A stretch of DNA of 64,000 nt from Gammaproteobacteria bacterium (GCA_012960755.1 DUAT01000169.1:493-64492), one strand, 5' to 3'; counted from the stretch's first letter, positions 8,210-18,429 are shown. The notes: generated by a model from the letters alone, not told the origin. A program made the numbers and translations.

Positions 8210-9475
8210 TTGGATTTATTAATCGTAGGCGTCAACCACACGACTGCGCCCATCGAACTCAGAGAAAAGATCGCTTTTACCCCGGAACAGCTTGGGGATG
8301 CATTGCTGGATTTAAAATCCGACCAGTGTCTGGATGAACTCGCCATTCTGAGCACCTGCAACCGCACCGAGATATACGCGATAAAAAAGGACGGTAACTC
8401 TGGCGGCATTGTGAACTGGCTTGCCAAGTACCACGACCTGCCGCCCGGCGAGCTGGGAGAAAGCATCTACATCTACTCCGACCAGTTAGCGATTACTCAC
8501 ATTTTAAGAGTGGCTACCGGTCTTGATTCCATGGTTCTGGGAGAGCCCCAGATTCTTGGCCAGCTAAAAGAAGGTTTCGCTTCAGCTCAAACCAACCATG
8601 TAATGGGGAAACAACTCAACCGGCTCTCTCAAAATACCTATCGCATAGCCAAGCAGGTCCGGACACAGACAGCCATCGGCCAAAATACAGTATCGGTGGC
8701 ATCCACAACAGTGGTTCTGGCTTCCCAGCTGTTTTCCGATCTCAGCAACTGCAACGCATTGCTGCTGGGTGCCGGAGAAACCATCGAGTTGGTTGGGCGC
8801 CATCTTAAATCGGCTGGTGTGAAGCAGATAGTGATTGCCAACCGAACTGTAAGCAACGCCGAATCCCTTGCAAAGGAACTGGATGCGACGGCAGTGCCAT
8901 TATCTGAAATCCCTGATCATCTCGTGAATGCCGATATCCTGGTGGCTTCAACTGCCAGCCAGTTACCTATTCTCGGCAAGGGCACCGTTGAACGCGCCAT
9001 AAAATCACGCCGCCATAGACCTATTTTCATGGTTGATCTCGCGGTGCCCCGTGATATCGAACCAGAAGTCAATGATCTTCGCGACATCTACCTTTACAGC
9101 ATCGATGATCTACAACAGATTGTCAGCAAAAACATGAGTTCCAGGCAAGCAGCAGCATCGGAAGCCGAATCCCTGATTCATCATGCAGTCCACGAATTCC
9201 AACAATCTGATAAGTCTCTTGGCGCCGTCGATACGCTGGTAAGATTCCGCCAGAAACATGATGACATCAAGAATCGGGAGTTGACCAAAGCGATTAAGCG
9301 TCTCGACAACGGCGACGATCCGGAACAGGTGCTGAGAAACCTGGCCAACCAATTAACCAATAAAATTATCCACACACCCAGCGTACAAATAAAGCAGGCC
9401 AAATTGGCCGGTGAAGAAGCGTTACTCGATGCCATTGAAAAACTGTTTCAACTCGAGGACAAACCACAACAATGA
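8210..9475 (+). CDS. hemA: Glutamyl-tRNA reductase
   Basis: HemA (421 aa) reduces Glu-tRNA to glutamate-1-semialdehyde, the first step of C5-pathway tetrapyrrole synthesis. Seen: GVNHTTAP at the N-terminus, the catalytic Cys in [11 protein letters not shown] (about residue 50), [10 protein letters not shown], the NADPH-binding Rossmann region ([16 protein letters not shown]) and a C-terminal dimerisation helix region. The start is TTG with AGGAA upstream; homologues begin at this point. It overlaps prfA by 4 nt (ATGA). The TTG start and the structured leader may keep expression low. Confidence 0.97.
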   Translation: MDLLIVGVNHTTAPIELREKIAFTPEQLGDALLDLKSDQCLDELAILSTCNRTEIYAIKKDGNSGGIVNWLAKYHDLPPGELGESIYIYSDQLAITHILRVATGLDSMVLGEPQILGQLKEGFASAQTNHVMGKQLNRLSQNTYRIAKQVRTQTAIGQNTVSVASTTVVLASQLFSDLSNCNALLLGAGETIELVGRHLKSAGVKQIVIANRTVSNAESLAKELDATAVPLSEIPDHLVNADILVASTASQLPILGKGTVERAIKSRRHRPIFMVDLAVPRDIEPEVNDLRDIYLYSIDDLQQIVSKNMSSRQAAASEAESLIHHAVHEFQQSDKSLGAVDTLVRFRQKHDDIKNRELTKAIKRLDNGDDPEQVLRNLANQLTNKIIHTPSVQIKQAKLAGEEALLDAIEKLFQLEDKPQQ

Positions 9476-10563
9476 ACTCGTCATTAAAAGCTAAACTGGA
9501 ACAACTACTTGAACGATACGACGAGCTCGCTGCCTTGCTCAGTGACGGTGAGACAATTGCCGACCAGAATCTTTTTCGCGGATATTCAAAAGAGTATGCA
9601 GAAATAGAACCCGTTGTTCTTTGTTACCGTGACTTTGAAGAAAATTCAACCGAACTGGACGATACCAAACTGATGCTCCCCGATGATGACCCGGAAATTC
9701 GTGAACTGGCCCAGGAAGAAGTATCCAGGCTTAACGAAGTTGTTGGGATGCTCGATGCCCAGTTACAAAAACTACTCCTGCCGAAAGACCCTAACGATTC
9801 TCACAACGTGTTCCTTGAAGTCAGGGCTGGCACCGGCGGAGATGAAGCAGCCATCTTCGCTGGTGACCTGTTCCGAATGTACAGCAGATTTGCTGAGTCA
9901 AAGAAATGGAATGTGGAAATTTTGGCCGAGCGGCTGGGTGAACACGGTGGTTACAAGGAAATCATTAGCCGAATAGACGGCAAAGATGTCTACGGCCAGT
10001 TGAAGTTTGAATCTGGCGCGCATCGCGTCCAGCGAGTCCCACAAACGGAATCACAAGGGCGCGTGCATACATCTGCCTGTACGGTCGCTATCATGCCGGA
10101 AGTTGAAGACCTTGACGAAATAGAAATCGAGAAGAGCGATCTGAGGGTCGATACCTACCGTGCCTCAGGCGCCGGGGGTCAGCATGTCAATAAAACGGAT
10201 TCCGCCGTCAGACTTACCCATATACCTACTGGCATCGTCGTTGAATGCCAGGACGAACGATCACAACATAAAAACAAAGCCCGGGCTATGAGCCTGCTGC
10301 AGGCCAAACTGATGGATGTGGCCGTGCAGGAAAGGGACGCAGAACAAGCGGAAACACGCCGCAGCCTCGTCGGCAGCGGGGATCGATCAGAGAAAATTCG
10401 TACTTACAATTTTCCCGATGGGAGAGTGACCGACCACAGGATCAATCTCACCCTACATCGACTTGCACAAACCATGACGGGCGATCTGTCACCTATCATC
10501 GACCAGCTCGTGCAGGAGCATCAGGCGGATCTGCTGCGCAAAATGGGTAAGGATTCTCAATGA
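9472..10563 (+). CDS. prfA: Peptide chain release factor 1
   Basis: RF1 (363 aa) recognises UAA and UAG and triggers peptide release. The catalytic GGQ motif is in [16 protein letters not shown] and is the target of PrmC methylation. The upstream segment [18 protein letters not shown] carries the codon-recognition region; its P-x-T motif reads PQTE here rather than P(A/V)T, as judged by eye. Overlaps hemA and prmC by 4 nt each, so hemA-prfA-prmC is a coupled operon. Confidence 0.97.
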   Translation: MNSSLKAKLEQLLERYDELAALLSDGETIADQNLFRGYSKEYAEIEPVVLCYRDFEENSTELDDTKLMLPDDDPEIRELAQEEVSRLNEVVGMLDAQLQKLLLPKDPNDSHNVFLEVRAGTGGDEAAIFAGDLFRMYSRFAESKKWNVEILAERLGEHGGYKEIISRIDGKDVYGQLKFESGAHRVQRVPQTESQGRVHTSACTVAIMPEVEDLDEIEIEKSDLRVDTYRASGAGGQHVNKTDSAVRLTHIPTGIVVECQDERSQHKNKARAMSLLQAKLMDVAVQERDAEQAETRRSLVGSGDRSEKIRTYNFPDGRVTDHRINLTLHRLAQTMTGDLSPIIDQLVQEHQADLLRKMGKDSQ

Positions 10564-11405
10564 CAGTTGCTTTACAACCGACGACGGTAAAAGAAGCGCT
10601 TCGACAACATACCCAAATCAAATTAAGCGATACACCGCTGCTGGACTGTCAGATTCTGCTCGCATTTGTGCTTCAGCAATCCCGTACCTGGCTGTATGCC
10701 CATGACGACTATCAGCTGACCTGCGTGGAGACACAACGCTACCAAATACTCCTTGATTCGCGCACTGCGGGAAAGCCAGTCGCCTACATTACGGGTATCC
10801 AGGAGTTCTGGAGCCTGGATTTTCACGTCACACAGGATACGCTGATTCCACGCCCGGAAACGGAGCTCATCGTCGAAACTCTGCTTAATCGCTATACAGA
10901 ATCCCAGGCAACAGTGATCGATCTTGGTACCGGCGCAGGTCCCATAGCGATCTCCCTCGCCTATGAACGGCCAGAGTTCAACATCTTCGCCAGTGACAAA
11001 TCTCTGTCTGCACTGCAGATTGCCCGATCAAACGATCAACAGCTCAACGAAAGTCCGGTTCATTTTGTTCAGTCAGACTGGCTTGAACCATTCAAATCGG
11101 GACAGTTTGATATCATCGTTTGCAATCCGCCATACGTAGACCCAGAGGATTCACATCTTAAACTACTCAAGTACGAACCGGCCGATTCGCTGGTTTCAGG
11201 CAATAGCGGTATGAAAGATATTGAAAGGATTACCTGTTCGTCCCCGGCTTATCTAAAACCTGGCGGTATGATTCTGTTGGAACATGGTTACAATCAGCAG
11301 TTCGCTGTACAGCAGCTGTTAAAACACAGCGGCTACACGGATGTCGAACCACTGTCCGACTTATCAGGTCAAGCCAGGGCAGTACTGGCCTATAAGCCCT
11401 TATGA
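10560..11405 (+). CDS. prmC: Release factor glutamine methyltransferase
   Basis: PrmC/HemK (281 aa) uses SAM to methylate the Gln of the GGQ motif in RF1 and RF2. The N-terminal helical domain is followed by the SAM-binding [16 protein letters not shown] and the catalytic NPPY motif ([13 protein letters not shown]). It sits directly after its substrate gene prfA, overlapping it by ATGA. Confidence 0.96.
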   Translation: MTVALQPTTVKEALRQHTQIKLSDTPLLDCQILLAFVLQQSRTWLYAHDDYQLTCVETQRYQILLDSRTAGKPVAYITGIQEFWSLDFHVTQDTLIPRPETELIVETLLNRYTESQATVIDLGTGAGPIAISLAYERPEFNIFASDKSLSALQIARSNDQQLNESPVHFVQSDWLEPFKSGQFDIIVCNPPYVDPEDSHLKLLKYEPADSLVSGNSGMKDIERITCSSPAYLKPGGMILLEHGYNQQFAVQQLLKHSGYTDVEPLSDLSGQARAVLAYKPL

Positions 11406-11439
11406 AAAATCTTCATAAAACTCATAGTGCGGCAATCTT

Positions 11440-12177
11440 ATGAACGATGACGACCTGTTACGTTACAGTCGACACATCATGCTGCCGGAGATTGAAATCG
11501 CCGGTCAGGAAAAGCTCCTCGAAGCAAAAGTTTTGATCATCGGCATGGGAGGTCTGGGCAGCCCCATTGCTTTATACCTGGCAGCAGCAGGTGTCGGTCA
11601 CCTGTCTATCGCTGATGATGATGTTGTCGACCTGAGTAACCTGCAACGTCAGATTGCCCACAGCACGCCGGACATAGGTCGTCTCAAGGTGACTTCTGCG
11701 CGGGAATCAATGCTTGCCCTGAATCCCGGTATCAAGGTGACGACCTATGAGCACCGCTTCGATACGCGCTCGTTAACGAACGTCGTCGAGGAAATTGACC
11801 TGGTTATTGATGCCACAGACAATTTCGAAACTCGATTTACCATTAACGAAGTCTGCGTCGCCACAAAAACTGCGGCGGTGTTTGGAGCCGCAGTCCGGTT
11901 GGAGGGGCAAGTGCTGGTTTATGATCCTGCGACTGAATCAGCCTGTTACCAGTGTTTGTATAACGGTGTTGCAGACAGCGCGTTGAATTGTGCGGAAAAT
12001 GGTGTTGCAGCGCCTGTCGTTGGCATAGTAGGAACTACTCAGGCCATGGAGGCAATCAGGTACCTGACGGGTATGGGTAGTTCTGCTGGGTATCTTCAGA
12101 TACTCGACGCAAGCCAGATGGAATGGCGAAAGTTTACATTACCTCGAAACAAGAATTGCCCTACTTGCAGCCACTAA
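11440..12177 (+). CDS. moeB: MoeB/ThiF-family sulfur-carrier adenylyltransferase
   Basis: The 245-aa E1-like enzyme adenylates the C-terminal Gly of a ubiquitin-like sulfur carrier (MoaD in molybdopterin, or ThiS in thiamine synthesis). Seen: RYSRHIMLPEI, the ATP-binding GMGGLGSPIALYLAAAGVG, the DLSNLQRQ motif, DATDNFETRF, and two CxxC pairs (CYQC and CPTC near the C-terminus) that bind Zn. It lacks a rhodanese domain. Position after prmC matches Pseudomonas moeB. ThiF cannot be excluded from sequence alone. Confidence 0.9.
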   Translation: MNDDDLLRYSRHIMLPEIEIAGQEKLLEAKVLIIGMGGLGSPIALYLAAAGVGHLSIADDDVVDLSNLQRQIAHSTPDIGRLKVTSARESMLALNPGIKVTTYEHRFDTRSLTNVVEEIDLVIDATDNFETRFTINEVCVATKTAAVFGAAVRLEGQVLVYDPATESACYQCLYNGVADSALNCAENGVAAPVVGIVGTTQAMEAIRYLTGMGSSAGYLQILDASQMEWRKFTLPRNKNCPTCSH

Positions 12178-13415
12178 CCACCACCAGGATTTTCTATGGC
12201 TGGAAGATCGTCGCCGCATTGTTTGTCATGCTGTCCTTTTCATCCGGGCTCGGTTTTTATGCGCATACAATCTACCTGCAGGCCCTCTCACAACAGGCCG
12301 GATTCCCCATAACCCTGGCGTCCAGCGCAGTTTCACTGTTTTTTCTTTCCAGCGGCATAGCCGGGCTGGTGATTGCACCCTTGTTGGAAAAATACGATGT
12401 GAGAATCGTAATAGTCCCGGGCGCCCTGGTTGCAGCCTTGTCGTTATGGCTAATAGGGTCTGTTCAGTCCACAGTTCATTTGTTTGCAGTCTACTCCATT
12501 TTTGGAATCGGCTTTGCCGCTTCCGGCCTGTTGCCCGCAACAACACTCATTGCCCGGTGGTTTGAGTTCAATCGTGCAAGGGCGCTGTCTGTGGCTTCTA
12601 CGGGACTTTCACTGGGCGGTGTCATTCTGACGCCATTGTGCGCCTTCATGATAGAGTCGAACGGGTTGGTTGAGACAACTCCCTGGCTGGCAATAATGTA
12701 TCTGTGTGGCATCGTCCCCGTTGCTCTATTGCTCAGATCAAACCCCTCAGACATGGGCTTGATGCCGGACGGGAAATCACCGACAACCGACTTCAGGCAG
12801 GTGCCGTCAATCCGGTTGACTGATGCCCTGAGACACCCTTTTTTCTGGTTACTCAGCTCAGCCTATCTGTTTGTCATGCTGGCGCAGGTTGGCGGTATCG
12901 CGCACCAGTATGGGCTGCTGTCTGAACGCATCAACCCTGAACAGTCCCGCTATGTCATCGCGATACTTCCGTTATTCAGCATTCTTGGGAGACTTGCCGG
13001 TGGCTGGATTCTGGACAAGATCGAGACCATGAGATTCACGCTGGGCATGATGTGCCTGCAGGGATTGTCTCTTGGGTTAATGAGTGCTGCAAACGAACTC
13101 TGGATGCTGGCATTGACCCTGGCGGTATTTGGGATAACAGTAGGTAATTTGCTGATGCTGCAACCGCTTATCATTGCAGAGGTGTATGGGTTAAAGGACT
13201 ACAGTCGTATTTATTCCTTGTCAAACCTGCTCACAATGTTCGGTGTTGCGGCAGGCCCTGCGATCCTGGGGATGCTGTTCGTCCTGACGGGAAACTATGA
13301 ACTGCCCTATCTGGCAGTAGCCGGGTTGGGTTTTGTCGCCTGTTTTATTTTTACTCTGGCGCTGCCATATGTATCGACAATACAGCCTCTCGAATCAGCG
13401 CGTGTCAGCGAATAA
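12123..13415 (+). CDS. MFS transporter, substrate unknown
   Basis: The 430-aa hydrophobic protein has about 12 membrane segments and resembles the monocarboxylate/oxalate-formate-like MFS branch: FYGWKIVAALFVMLSF opens the first helix, ARWFEFNRARALSVASTG follows the fourth, and GRLAGGWILDKI lies in the second half. The ATG at 12123 overlaps moeB by 55 nt; in-frame TTG codons at 12156 and 12165 would shorten the overlap and lie closer to the first helix. It is the last gene before the convergent tal. Pseudomonas has murI at this position, so this is a lineage difference. Confidence 0.8.
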   Translation: MAKVYITSKQELPYLQPLTTTRIFYGWKIVAALFVMLSFSSGLGFYAHTIYLQALSQQAGFPITLASSAVSLFFLSSGIAGLVIAPLLEKYDVRIVIVPGALVAALSLWLIGSVQSTVHLFAVYSIFGIGFAASGLLPATTLIARWFEFNRARALSVASTGLSLGGVILTPLCAFMIESNGLVETTPWLAIMYLCGIVPVALLLRSNPSDMGLMPDGKSPTTDFRQVPSIRLTDALRHPFFWLLSSAYLFVMLAQVGGIAHQYGLLSERINPEQSRYVIAILPLFSILGRLAGGWILDKIETMRFTLGMMCLQGLSLGLMSAANELWMLALTLAVFGITVGNLLMLQPLIIAEVYGLKDYSRIYSLSNLLTMFGVAAGPAILGMLFVLTGNYELPYLAVAGLGFVACFIFTLALPYVSTIQPLESARVSE

Positions 13416-13433
13416 CCCGTTGGGATTCGGGAA

Positions 13434-14402
13434 CTAGGTACTCAGGAGCTTTTCCAGCTTAATTTGATCAACTGTGAAATTACGAATCCCTTCGGCGAGC
13501 TTCTCGGTTGCCATGGCGTCTTCATTCATGCCCCAGCGAAACGCTCCTTCAGACACTTCGACTTTCGCGATGGCCTCCCCCGGATTTTCCGGGCTTAATT
13601 TTCGTTTGAGTTCTGTTGTGCTATTCGACAGCTCTTCCAAGAGTGGCGGGCTAATCGTCAGCCGATCACATCCTGCCAGTGCGAGTATTTCACCACTGTT
13701 ACGAAAGCTCGCTCCCATGACCACCGTGTCGTAACCATGTTGCTTGTAAAAGTTGTAAATACGCGTGACTGATATTACTCCCGGGTCTTCTTCCGCAACA
13801 TACTCCCGCTCAGCATCCGAATCAGCATTTGCCTTGTGCCAGTCGAGAATGCGCCCGACAAAAGGTGAAACCAGAAATACACCGGCATCTGCGCAAGCGG
13901 CGGCCTGGGAAAATCCAAACAACAATGTCAGGTTGCAATTGATACCTCCTTTTTCAAGCACCCTTGCGGCTTGTATGCCTTCCCAGGTAGATGCAATTTT
14001 GATTAACACCCTCTCCGGGCTGATACCAGAACGCTCATACAATTCTATTATCCGACGCGCTCTTGCAATGGTTTCAGTTCTGTCGAACGATAGCCGGGAA
14101 TCGACTTCAGTAGAAACCCTGCCGGGGATAATCTCCAGTATCTGACAGCCAATGGATACGGCCAATTGCTCGCTGGAACAGGCAACCTGTTCTGCGTCAC
14201 TGCCACCCTGCTGACTCGCAAATTGCCGGGCGTCATCAACCAGATGCTGGTACTTTGGCAACTGCGCGGCTTTCAAAAGCAGAGATGGATTGGTGGTTGC
14301 ATCCATCGGCTTATAGTTTTCAATTGCTTCAATGTCTCCGGTATCTGCAACCACGTCGGTCATGGATTTGAGCTGGTTCAAGGTGTTGTTGTTCATATTC
14401 AT
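13434..14402 (-). CDS. tal: Transaldolase
   Basis: Transaldolase B type (322 aa) of the non-oxidative pentose phosphate pathway. Seen: [29 protein letters not shown] compressed around residue 20-45, the Schiff-base Lys in [12 protein letters not shown] (about 135-146), [21 protein letters not shown] and MGASFRN. Two ATGs (14402 and 14396) lie close together; GAG precedes the second at better spacing, so the protein may begin with MNNNTL. No neighbour shares its pathway. Confidence 0.96.
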   Translation of the reverse strand: MNMNNNTLNQLKSMTDVVADTGDIEAIENYKPMDATTNPSLLLKAAQLPKYQHLVDDARQFASQQGGSDAEQVACSSEQLAVSIGCQILEIIPGRVSTEVDSRLSFDRTETIARARRIIELYERSGISPERVLIKIASTWEGIQAARVLEKGGINCNLTLLFGFSQAAACADAGVFLVSPFVGRILDWHKANADSDAEREYVAEEDPGVISVTRIYNFYKQHGYDTVVMGASFRNSGEILALAGCDRLTISPPLLEELSNSTTELKRKLSPENPGEAIAKVEVSEGAFRWGMNEDAMATEKLAEGIRNFTVDQIKLEKLLST

Positions 14403-14418
14403 TCTCGGTCAGACGCAG

Positions 14419-14437
14419 GCTGCTAGCATGCTGCTAG
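14419..14437 (-). repeat. 8-bp direct repeat at the lipA stop codon
   Basis: GCTGCTAG (plus strand) occurs at 14419-14426 and 14430-14437, period 11. The lipA stop codon (14434-14436) is in the second copy. A weak example of the gene-end duplications seen elsewhere in this window. Confidence 0.5.
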
Positions 14438-15396
14438 GTAACCACCCCTCCTTCTGCTTGTATATCTGCATGATATGAGGATCGAACCAGGGGCCCACTG
14501 GCAACCTGATCAAACCCTATGGCCTGGCCCAATTCCTTCAACATTGAAAACTCGTCAGGGTGAACGAACCGCTCCACTCTCAGGTGATCCCTGCTGGGCT
14601 GCAGATACTGACCAAGGGTCAGCATCTCGATGTCGTGATCACGCATGTCCCCCATCACCTGTTTTACCTCGTCGATGGTTTCGCCCAGGCCCAGCATGAG
14701 CCCTGATTTCGTCCGCACAGATGGTTTCATCGCTTTGTAGCGTTTTAGCAGCGTCAATGACCATTGGTAGTCCGCGCCGGGCCTCGCTTTTCTATACAAC
14801 CGGGGAACGGTTTCCAGATTGTGGTTGAACACGTCCGGTGGTTGCCTCGCCAAAATTTCCAACGCAATATCCATGCGCCCGCGAAAATCCGGCACCAGAA
14901 CCTCAACCCGGGTATCTGGATTATGTATCCGCATCTGGGCAATACACTCAGCAAAGTGAGCGGCGCCACTATCCTTCACATCATCCCTGTCTACCGAGGT
15001 CACCACCACGTACTTGAGTTTCATTTCACTGATCGCTTCAGCGAGGTGCCTGGGTTCATCCGGATCCAGTGGATTAGGCTTGCCGTGGGATACATCACAA
15101 AAAGGGCAGCGGCGCGTGCAAATTTCACCCATGATCATAAACGTGGCAGTACCATGGTTGAAGCATTCAGATAAGTTAGGACAACTGGCTTCTTCACAGA
15201 CTGAGGCCAGCTTTCGCTTCCGGAGGATATTCTTAACTCGCGTCACTTCAGTACTGGCCGGAATGCGAACCCGAATCCAGTCTGGCTTACGGAGTATCTC
15301 ATCAGATGGAACAACTTTAATCGGGATACGGCGGACCTTGTCATTGCCTCGCAGTTTGACACCCTGTACTAGCTTGTTTCTCTCATCTCTGGCCAT
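14434..15396 (-). CDS. lipA: Lipoyl synthase
   Basis: LipA (320 aa) is a radical-SAM enzyme that inserts two sulfurs into octanoyl groups on lipoyl domains. Two Fe-S sites are visible: the auxiliary cluster Cys in [12 protein letters not shown] (about 80-91) and the radical-[11 protein letters not shown] (about 107-114). The C-terminal RSSYHAD carries the conserved Ser that ligates the auxiliary cluster. It follows lipB, which makes its substrate, by 11 nt. Confidence 0.98.
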   Translation of the reverse strand: MARDERNKLVQGVKLRGNDKVRRIPIKVVPSDEILRKPDWIRVRIPASTEVTRVKNILRKRKLASVCEEASCPNLSECFNHGTATFMIMGEICTRRCPFCDVSHGKPNPLDPDEPRHLAEAISEMKLKYVVVTSVDRDDVKDSGAAHFAECIAQMRIHNPDTRVEVLVPDFRGRMDIALEILARQPPDVFNHNLETVPRLYRKARPGADYQWSLTLLKRYKAMKPSVRTKSGLMLGLGETIDEVKQVMGDMRDHDIEMLTLGQYLQPSRDHLRVERFVHPDEFSMLKELGQAIGFDQVASGPLVRSSYHADIQAEGGVVT

Positions 15397-15407
15397 AAAT
15401 CGGGGTA

Positions 15408-16046
15408 TTACACTTTGTTGGTACGAGAATCATACCCGAAACACCGCATTATGTGATTAGTGAGTCTACTACCCACAGATTCCAGGCTATCTTCAACACC
15501 GAGTTGTCGCAACTGGACCACTTCGAGGTCTTCATAACCGCAGGGGTTAATCCGACTAAAGGGCTCACAATCCATATCAACATTAATACTCAGTCCATGA
15601 AAACTACAACCTCGTCTCACCCTTAACCCCAGCGCTGCTATCTTTCGTCCTGAAACATAAACCCCTGGGGCTCCCTTAAGAGTTTCAGATTGAATGTCGT
15701 AACTCAACAGCAAGTCCACCACTGACTGTTCAATACCCGCTACCAAATCGTGCACGGACAGCCTCTGCCGCTTCAGGTCAAACAATGTATAACCAATCAA
15801 TTGCCCCGGTCCGTGGTACGTCACCTGACCACCGCGATCTGATTTGACAATAGGGATGTCACCCGGTGAAAGGAGGTGTTCTTCTTTGCCTGCCTGCCCC
15901 AGGGTGAATACTGCCGGGTGTTGCAGAAGCCAGAACTCGTCGATCGTCGAGGCTGACCTTGCCTCGGTGAATTGCTTCATTTCCTGCCAGGTTTTCTGGT
16001 ACTCGCACAAGCCGAGGTGCCGGGTAACAAGCTCACGACCAGACAT
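15408..16046 (-). CDS. lipB: Octanoyltransferase
   Basis: LipB (212 aa) moves octanoyl from acyl carrier protein to lipoyl-dependent enzymes. Conserved features: [17 protein letters not shown], the catalytic Lys in [19 protein letters not shown] with the catalytic Cys in the following [13 protein letters not shown] start at the ATG at 16046, which shares one base with the ybeD stop (TGATG) and gives the length of the 213-aa E. coli protein. Longer reading frames upstream run back through ybeD. Confidence 0.97.
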   Translation of the reverse strand: MSGRELVTRHLGLCEYQKTWQEMKQFTEARSASTIDEFWLLQHPAVFTLGQAGKEEHLLSPGDIPIVKSDRGGQVTYHGPGQLIGYTLFDLKRQRLSVHDLVAGIEQSVVDLLLSYDIQSETLKGAPGVYVSGRKIAALGLRVRRGCSFHGLSINVDMDCEPFSRINPCGYEDLEVVQLRQLGVEDSLESVGSRLTNHIMRCFGYDSRTNKV

Positions 16047-16309
16047 CACAACACCATGCGTACAGCTTTGCATTTCTTGAGCTCTGAAAACAAAGCCTGA
16101 AGTTGTGGCTCTCCCGTCGCCCATAACTCGAACCTGACCGAAACATAGTTGCCGAGTCGGCTTGGTTTTTGAGTCACCGTGCTAATGGAAATTGAATCAT
16201 CATACCCCTCTACGATGCGGACAATCTCATCGAGAACATCAGGCCCTGTCTGCACAATCACTTTTACAGGATATGAACAGGGGAACTCTATGCGAGGCGG
16301 CTCATCCAT
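16046..16309 (-). CDS. ybeD: DUF493 / YbeD family protein
   Basis: An 87-aa protein of the YbeD family (ferredoxin-like, ACT-like fold), with the typical FPCSYPVKVIVQ start and SRLGNYVSVRFEL strand. It sits between dacA and lipB as in E. coli and Pseudomonas. The molecular role is not established; the conserved link to lipB and cell-wall genes suggests regulation, which is inference only. It is coupled to lipB by TGATG. Confidence 0.9.
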   Translation of the reverse strand: MDEPPRIEFPCSYPVKVIVQTGPDVLDEIVRIVEGYDDSISISTVTQKPSRLGNYVSVRFELWATGEPQLQALFSELKKCKAVRMVL

Positions 16310-16334
16310 GGTTAAACATGGTCACGACAACCCC

Positions 16335-17525
16335 CTATATCTCAAGGGGATCCCCGGAGAAAACCTGGGTGAAAAATAACATGATGGCGTCCCACAGACC
16401 CTTGAAGAATCCAGCCTCTTCGATCGATCTCAGCGCTACGAGAGGCACCTCGGCCACGACAGTGTCGCCGTTAGTGACGAGGAGTTGTCCCAGCTTCTGT
16501 CCCCTTGTGACCGGTCCCTGGATAACTTCCTGAATATCCATTGAGGCTTCCAGATTCTTCTTTGACCCACGGGCAACGGTAATGACCACAGCATCATCGA
16601 GCCCAAGATTAAGCCTGGCACTGGTACCACCCCACACACGCACAGTTTTCAGCGTTTCCCGTGCATCATACAAATTTAAGGTCTCATAGTAGCGAAAGCC
16701 GTAGGTCAGTAACTTTAAGCTTTCCGTTGCCCGTGCCTCCTCAGACCGCGCGCCCATGACAACGGCGACCAATCGCATGCCATTTCTTTCCGCTGAAGAT
16801 ACCAGGCAATATCCCGCCGCTTCCGTGTGCCCGGTTTTTACCCCATCGACAGACTTATCACGCCATAACAGTAAATTTCTGTTTGGTTGTCGCTTCGGTT
16901 CTTCGCCCGGTGCACCATAGGTAAAATACTTCTCCCCGTACAACTTATAGTGCTCCGGATAGTCATATATCAATGCAACGGTCAGTTTCGCCAGGTCAGA
17001 TGAGGTGGTGTAATGATCCTCATCCGGCAGGCCGGTTGCGTTCATAAACTGGGTATCGTTCATTCCCAAAATCTGTGCCTGCTGGTTCATCACGTCAACA
17101 AAGGCTTCCTCGCTGCCTGCGATATGCTCAGCTAACGCAATACTGGCATCGTTACCCGACTGAATGATCACGCCGCGTAACAGATCATCAACTTTCACTT
17201 TGGTGCCTTCCCGAATAAACATACTCGAACCCTTGGTTCGCCATGCTTTGATACTCACTTCAACTTCTTCATCAAGCTTCAGCGTACCATTGTTGAGCAC
17301 GGACGATACAACGTAGCTGGTCATCATTTTCGTTAAGCTGGCCGGTGGCAGGCGTTGTTGACTATTGTGCTCGACCATTACCTGACCGCTGTCAGCGTCA
17401 ACGAGGAGATACCCTTCGGCAGCCAGTTGTGGGGATGCCGGAATAATCGCCGGTGCCCCGAGCACACCCTGAACAGGTTGTAACACAAAGAACGCCAGGA
17501 CAGTCATTAAAATCTTGGTGTGCAT
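16335..17525 (-). CDS. dacA: D-alanyl-D-alanine carboxypeptidase (PBP5/6 type)
   Basis: A low-mass penicillin-binding protein (396 aa) that trims the terminal D-Ala from peptidoglycan pentapeptides in the periplasm. It has an N-terminal signal peptide (MHTKILMTVLAFFVLQP), the SxxK motif in PPASLTKMMTS, SGNDAS as the SxN motif, KTG in VDGVKTGHTE, a PBP5_C beta domain and a C-terminal amphipathic helix (GLWDAIMLFFTQVF) for membrane attachment. I start at the ATG at 17525, which has AGGAAAG upstream and begins the signal peptide; an upstream frame to 17579 lacks support. Confidence 0.95.
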   Translation of the reverse strand: MHTKILMTVLAFFVLQPVQGVLGAPAIIPASPQLAAEGYLLVDADSGQVMVEHNSQQRLPPASLTKMMTSYVVSSVLNNGTLKLDEEVEVSIKAWRTKGSSMFIREGTKVKVDDLLRGVIIQSGNDASIALAEHIAGSEEAFVDVMNQQAQILGMNDTQFMNATGLPDEDHYTTSSDLAKLTVALIYDYPEHYKLYGEKYFTYGAPGEEPKRQPNRNLLLWRDKSVDGVKTGHTEAAGYCLVSSAERNGMRLVAVVMGARSEEARATESLKLLTYGFRYYETLNLYDARETLKTVRVWGGTSARLNLGLDDAVVITVARGSKKNLEASMDIQEVIQGPVTRGQKLGQLLVTNGDTVVAEVPLVALRSIEEAGFFKGLWDAIMLFFTQVFSGDPLEI

Positions 17526-17531
17526 AGCTTT

Positions 17532-17553
17532 CCTGTGGTTGGCCTGTGGTTGG
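17532..17553 (-). repeat. Perfect 11-bp tandem duplication covering the dacA ribosome-binding site
   Basis: CCTGTGGTTGG (plus strand) is present twice in a row, 17532-17542 and 17543-17553. On the minus strand each copy supplies CCACAGG, so dacA has its SD-like AGG duplicated 11 nt apart; only the copy nearer the ATG is well spaced. Confidence 0.8.
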
Positions 17554-17582
17554 GAGAGCCCGAAAGTAGAGAATCCCAAGTG

Positions 17583-18347
17583 CTAATCCACCCCTACTTC
17601 AAGAGGCGTACCCAGTTCTGCCTGCATAACAAGAGCCACGATCTGTTCTCGTTTGCCCGCATCGGGAATCGGGCCAAGCCATACTTTGTGGAGAATTGCA
17701 GTGCTGGTTTCAGTTTGTAATATATTCACCGGGATCGAAGTCAACTGATGTTCGCTCATCAAGTCATCGATGCGATTGCGTAATTTCTCTGCCCCAACCA
17801 ACTGGGAAAACGCACCAAGCTGTAAGTAGAGCGACTGGCCCGGCTCAGGATCACTGCTTCGGCGCGGGTAATTCACTTCATCCAGTGCCTCAACAACCAC
17901 GGGTGCCGTGCCCTTGTCTGCAAACCCCAGTTCTATTGCGGTTTCATAGGACAAATCAATAACACGATCGTCATGAAAAGGTCCTCGATCATTAACCCTC
18001 AAAATCACCTGTTTGCCATTGTCCAGATTGGTCACTTTGACAACCGTGGGCAGGGGCAGTGATTTATGCGCAGCCGAGAGTTTGTACATGTCGTAGGTTT
18101 CACCGTTGGACGTCAAACGGCCGTGAAACTTTTTCCCATACCAGGAGGCAACGCCGATTTCGAGGTACCCGAGACTATCCGGGAGTACCTCATAAGTTTT
18201 TCCAAACACCATGTAAGGGGATTTGTTGCCCGGCGTGTAGGTCCCCGCAGAGCTATTTTGCATCACAGCAGGGCTAACCTGGCTTTCGCAACCTGCGAGA
18301 ATAAGATTACAAAAAACTGCAACTGAAAATAAACGCGACGAATTAAT
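17583..18347 (-). CDS. rlpA: Septal/endolytic transglycosylase lipoprotein RlpA with SPOR domain, apparent ATT start
   Basis: RlpA (254 aa from ATT) is an outer-membrane lipoprotein; in Pseudomonas it is a lytic transglycosylase acting on denuded glycan. The double-psi beta-barrel domain (GVASWYGKKFHGRLTSNGE to RVNDRGPFHDDRVIDLS) is clear, followed by a C-terminal SPOR domain (YLQLGAFSQLVGAEKLRNRI). Upstream the same frame encodes a hydrophobic signal and lipobox LAGC. Between the in-frame TAA (18351-18353) and the lipobox there is no ATG, GTG or TTG. ATT at 18347 (Cys20) fits best with AGG 8 nt before it; ATC at 18350 is the alternative. A GTG/ATG pair near 18266 lies after the lipobox. Confidence 0.87.
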   Translation of the reverse strand: MNSSRLFSVAVFCNLILAGCESQVSPAVMQNSSAGTYTPGNKSPYMVFGKTYEVLPDSLGYLEIGVASWYGKKFHGRLTSNGETYDMYKLSAAHKSLPLPTVVKVTNLDNGKQVILRVNDRGPFHDDRVIDLSYETAIELGFADKGTAPVVVEALDEVNYPRRSSDPEPGQSLYLQLGAFSQLVGAEKLRNRIDDLMSEHQLTSIPVNILQTETSTAILHKVWLGPIPDAGKREQIVALVMQAELGTPLEVGVD

Positions 18348-18393
18348 GATTTAAACCTGTCTGAAGAATGCTTTCGCAACAAGGGCGATTCTT

Positions 18394-18399
18394 ATTATA
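18394..18399 (-). promoter_or_regulatory. -10 box TATAAT upstream of rlpA
   Basis: A perfect TATAAT on the minus strand lies in the 82-bp gap between the mltB stop and the rlpA start, about 45 nt before the start. No good -35 is visible (best TTACTT, 18-bp spacing), so this is a candidate internal promoter for rlpA-dacA-ybeD-lipBA. Confidence 0.45.
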
Positions 18400-18429
18400 A
18401 CGAAATCTTTTGGAAATAAGTAAGTGGCA

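Noticed and set aside
15014..15460. Long open frames opposite lipA and similar frames opposite rplY, rpoB, rpoC, fusA and tuf
   Set aside because: These are shadow frames of conserved genes, with no family resemblance or ribosome-binding sites.
18278..18385. An alternative TTG-started frame overlapping the rlpA signal region
   Set aside because: It ends at a TGA just before the RlpA domain and lacks a lipobox; the LAGC frame continues directly into RlpA.
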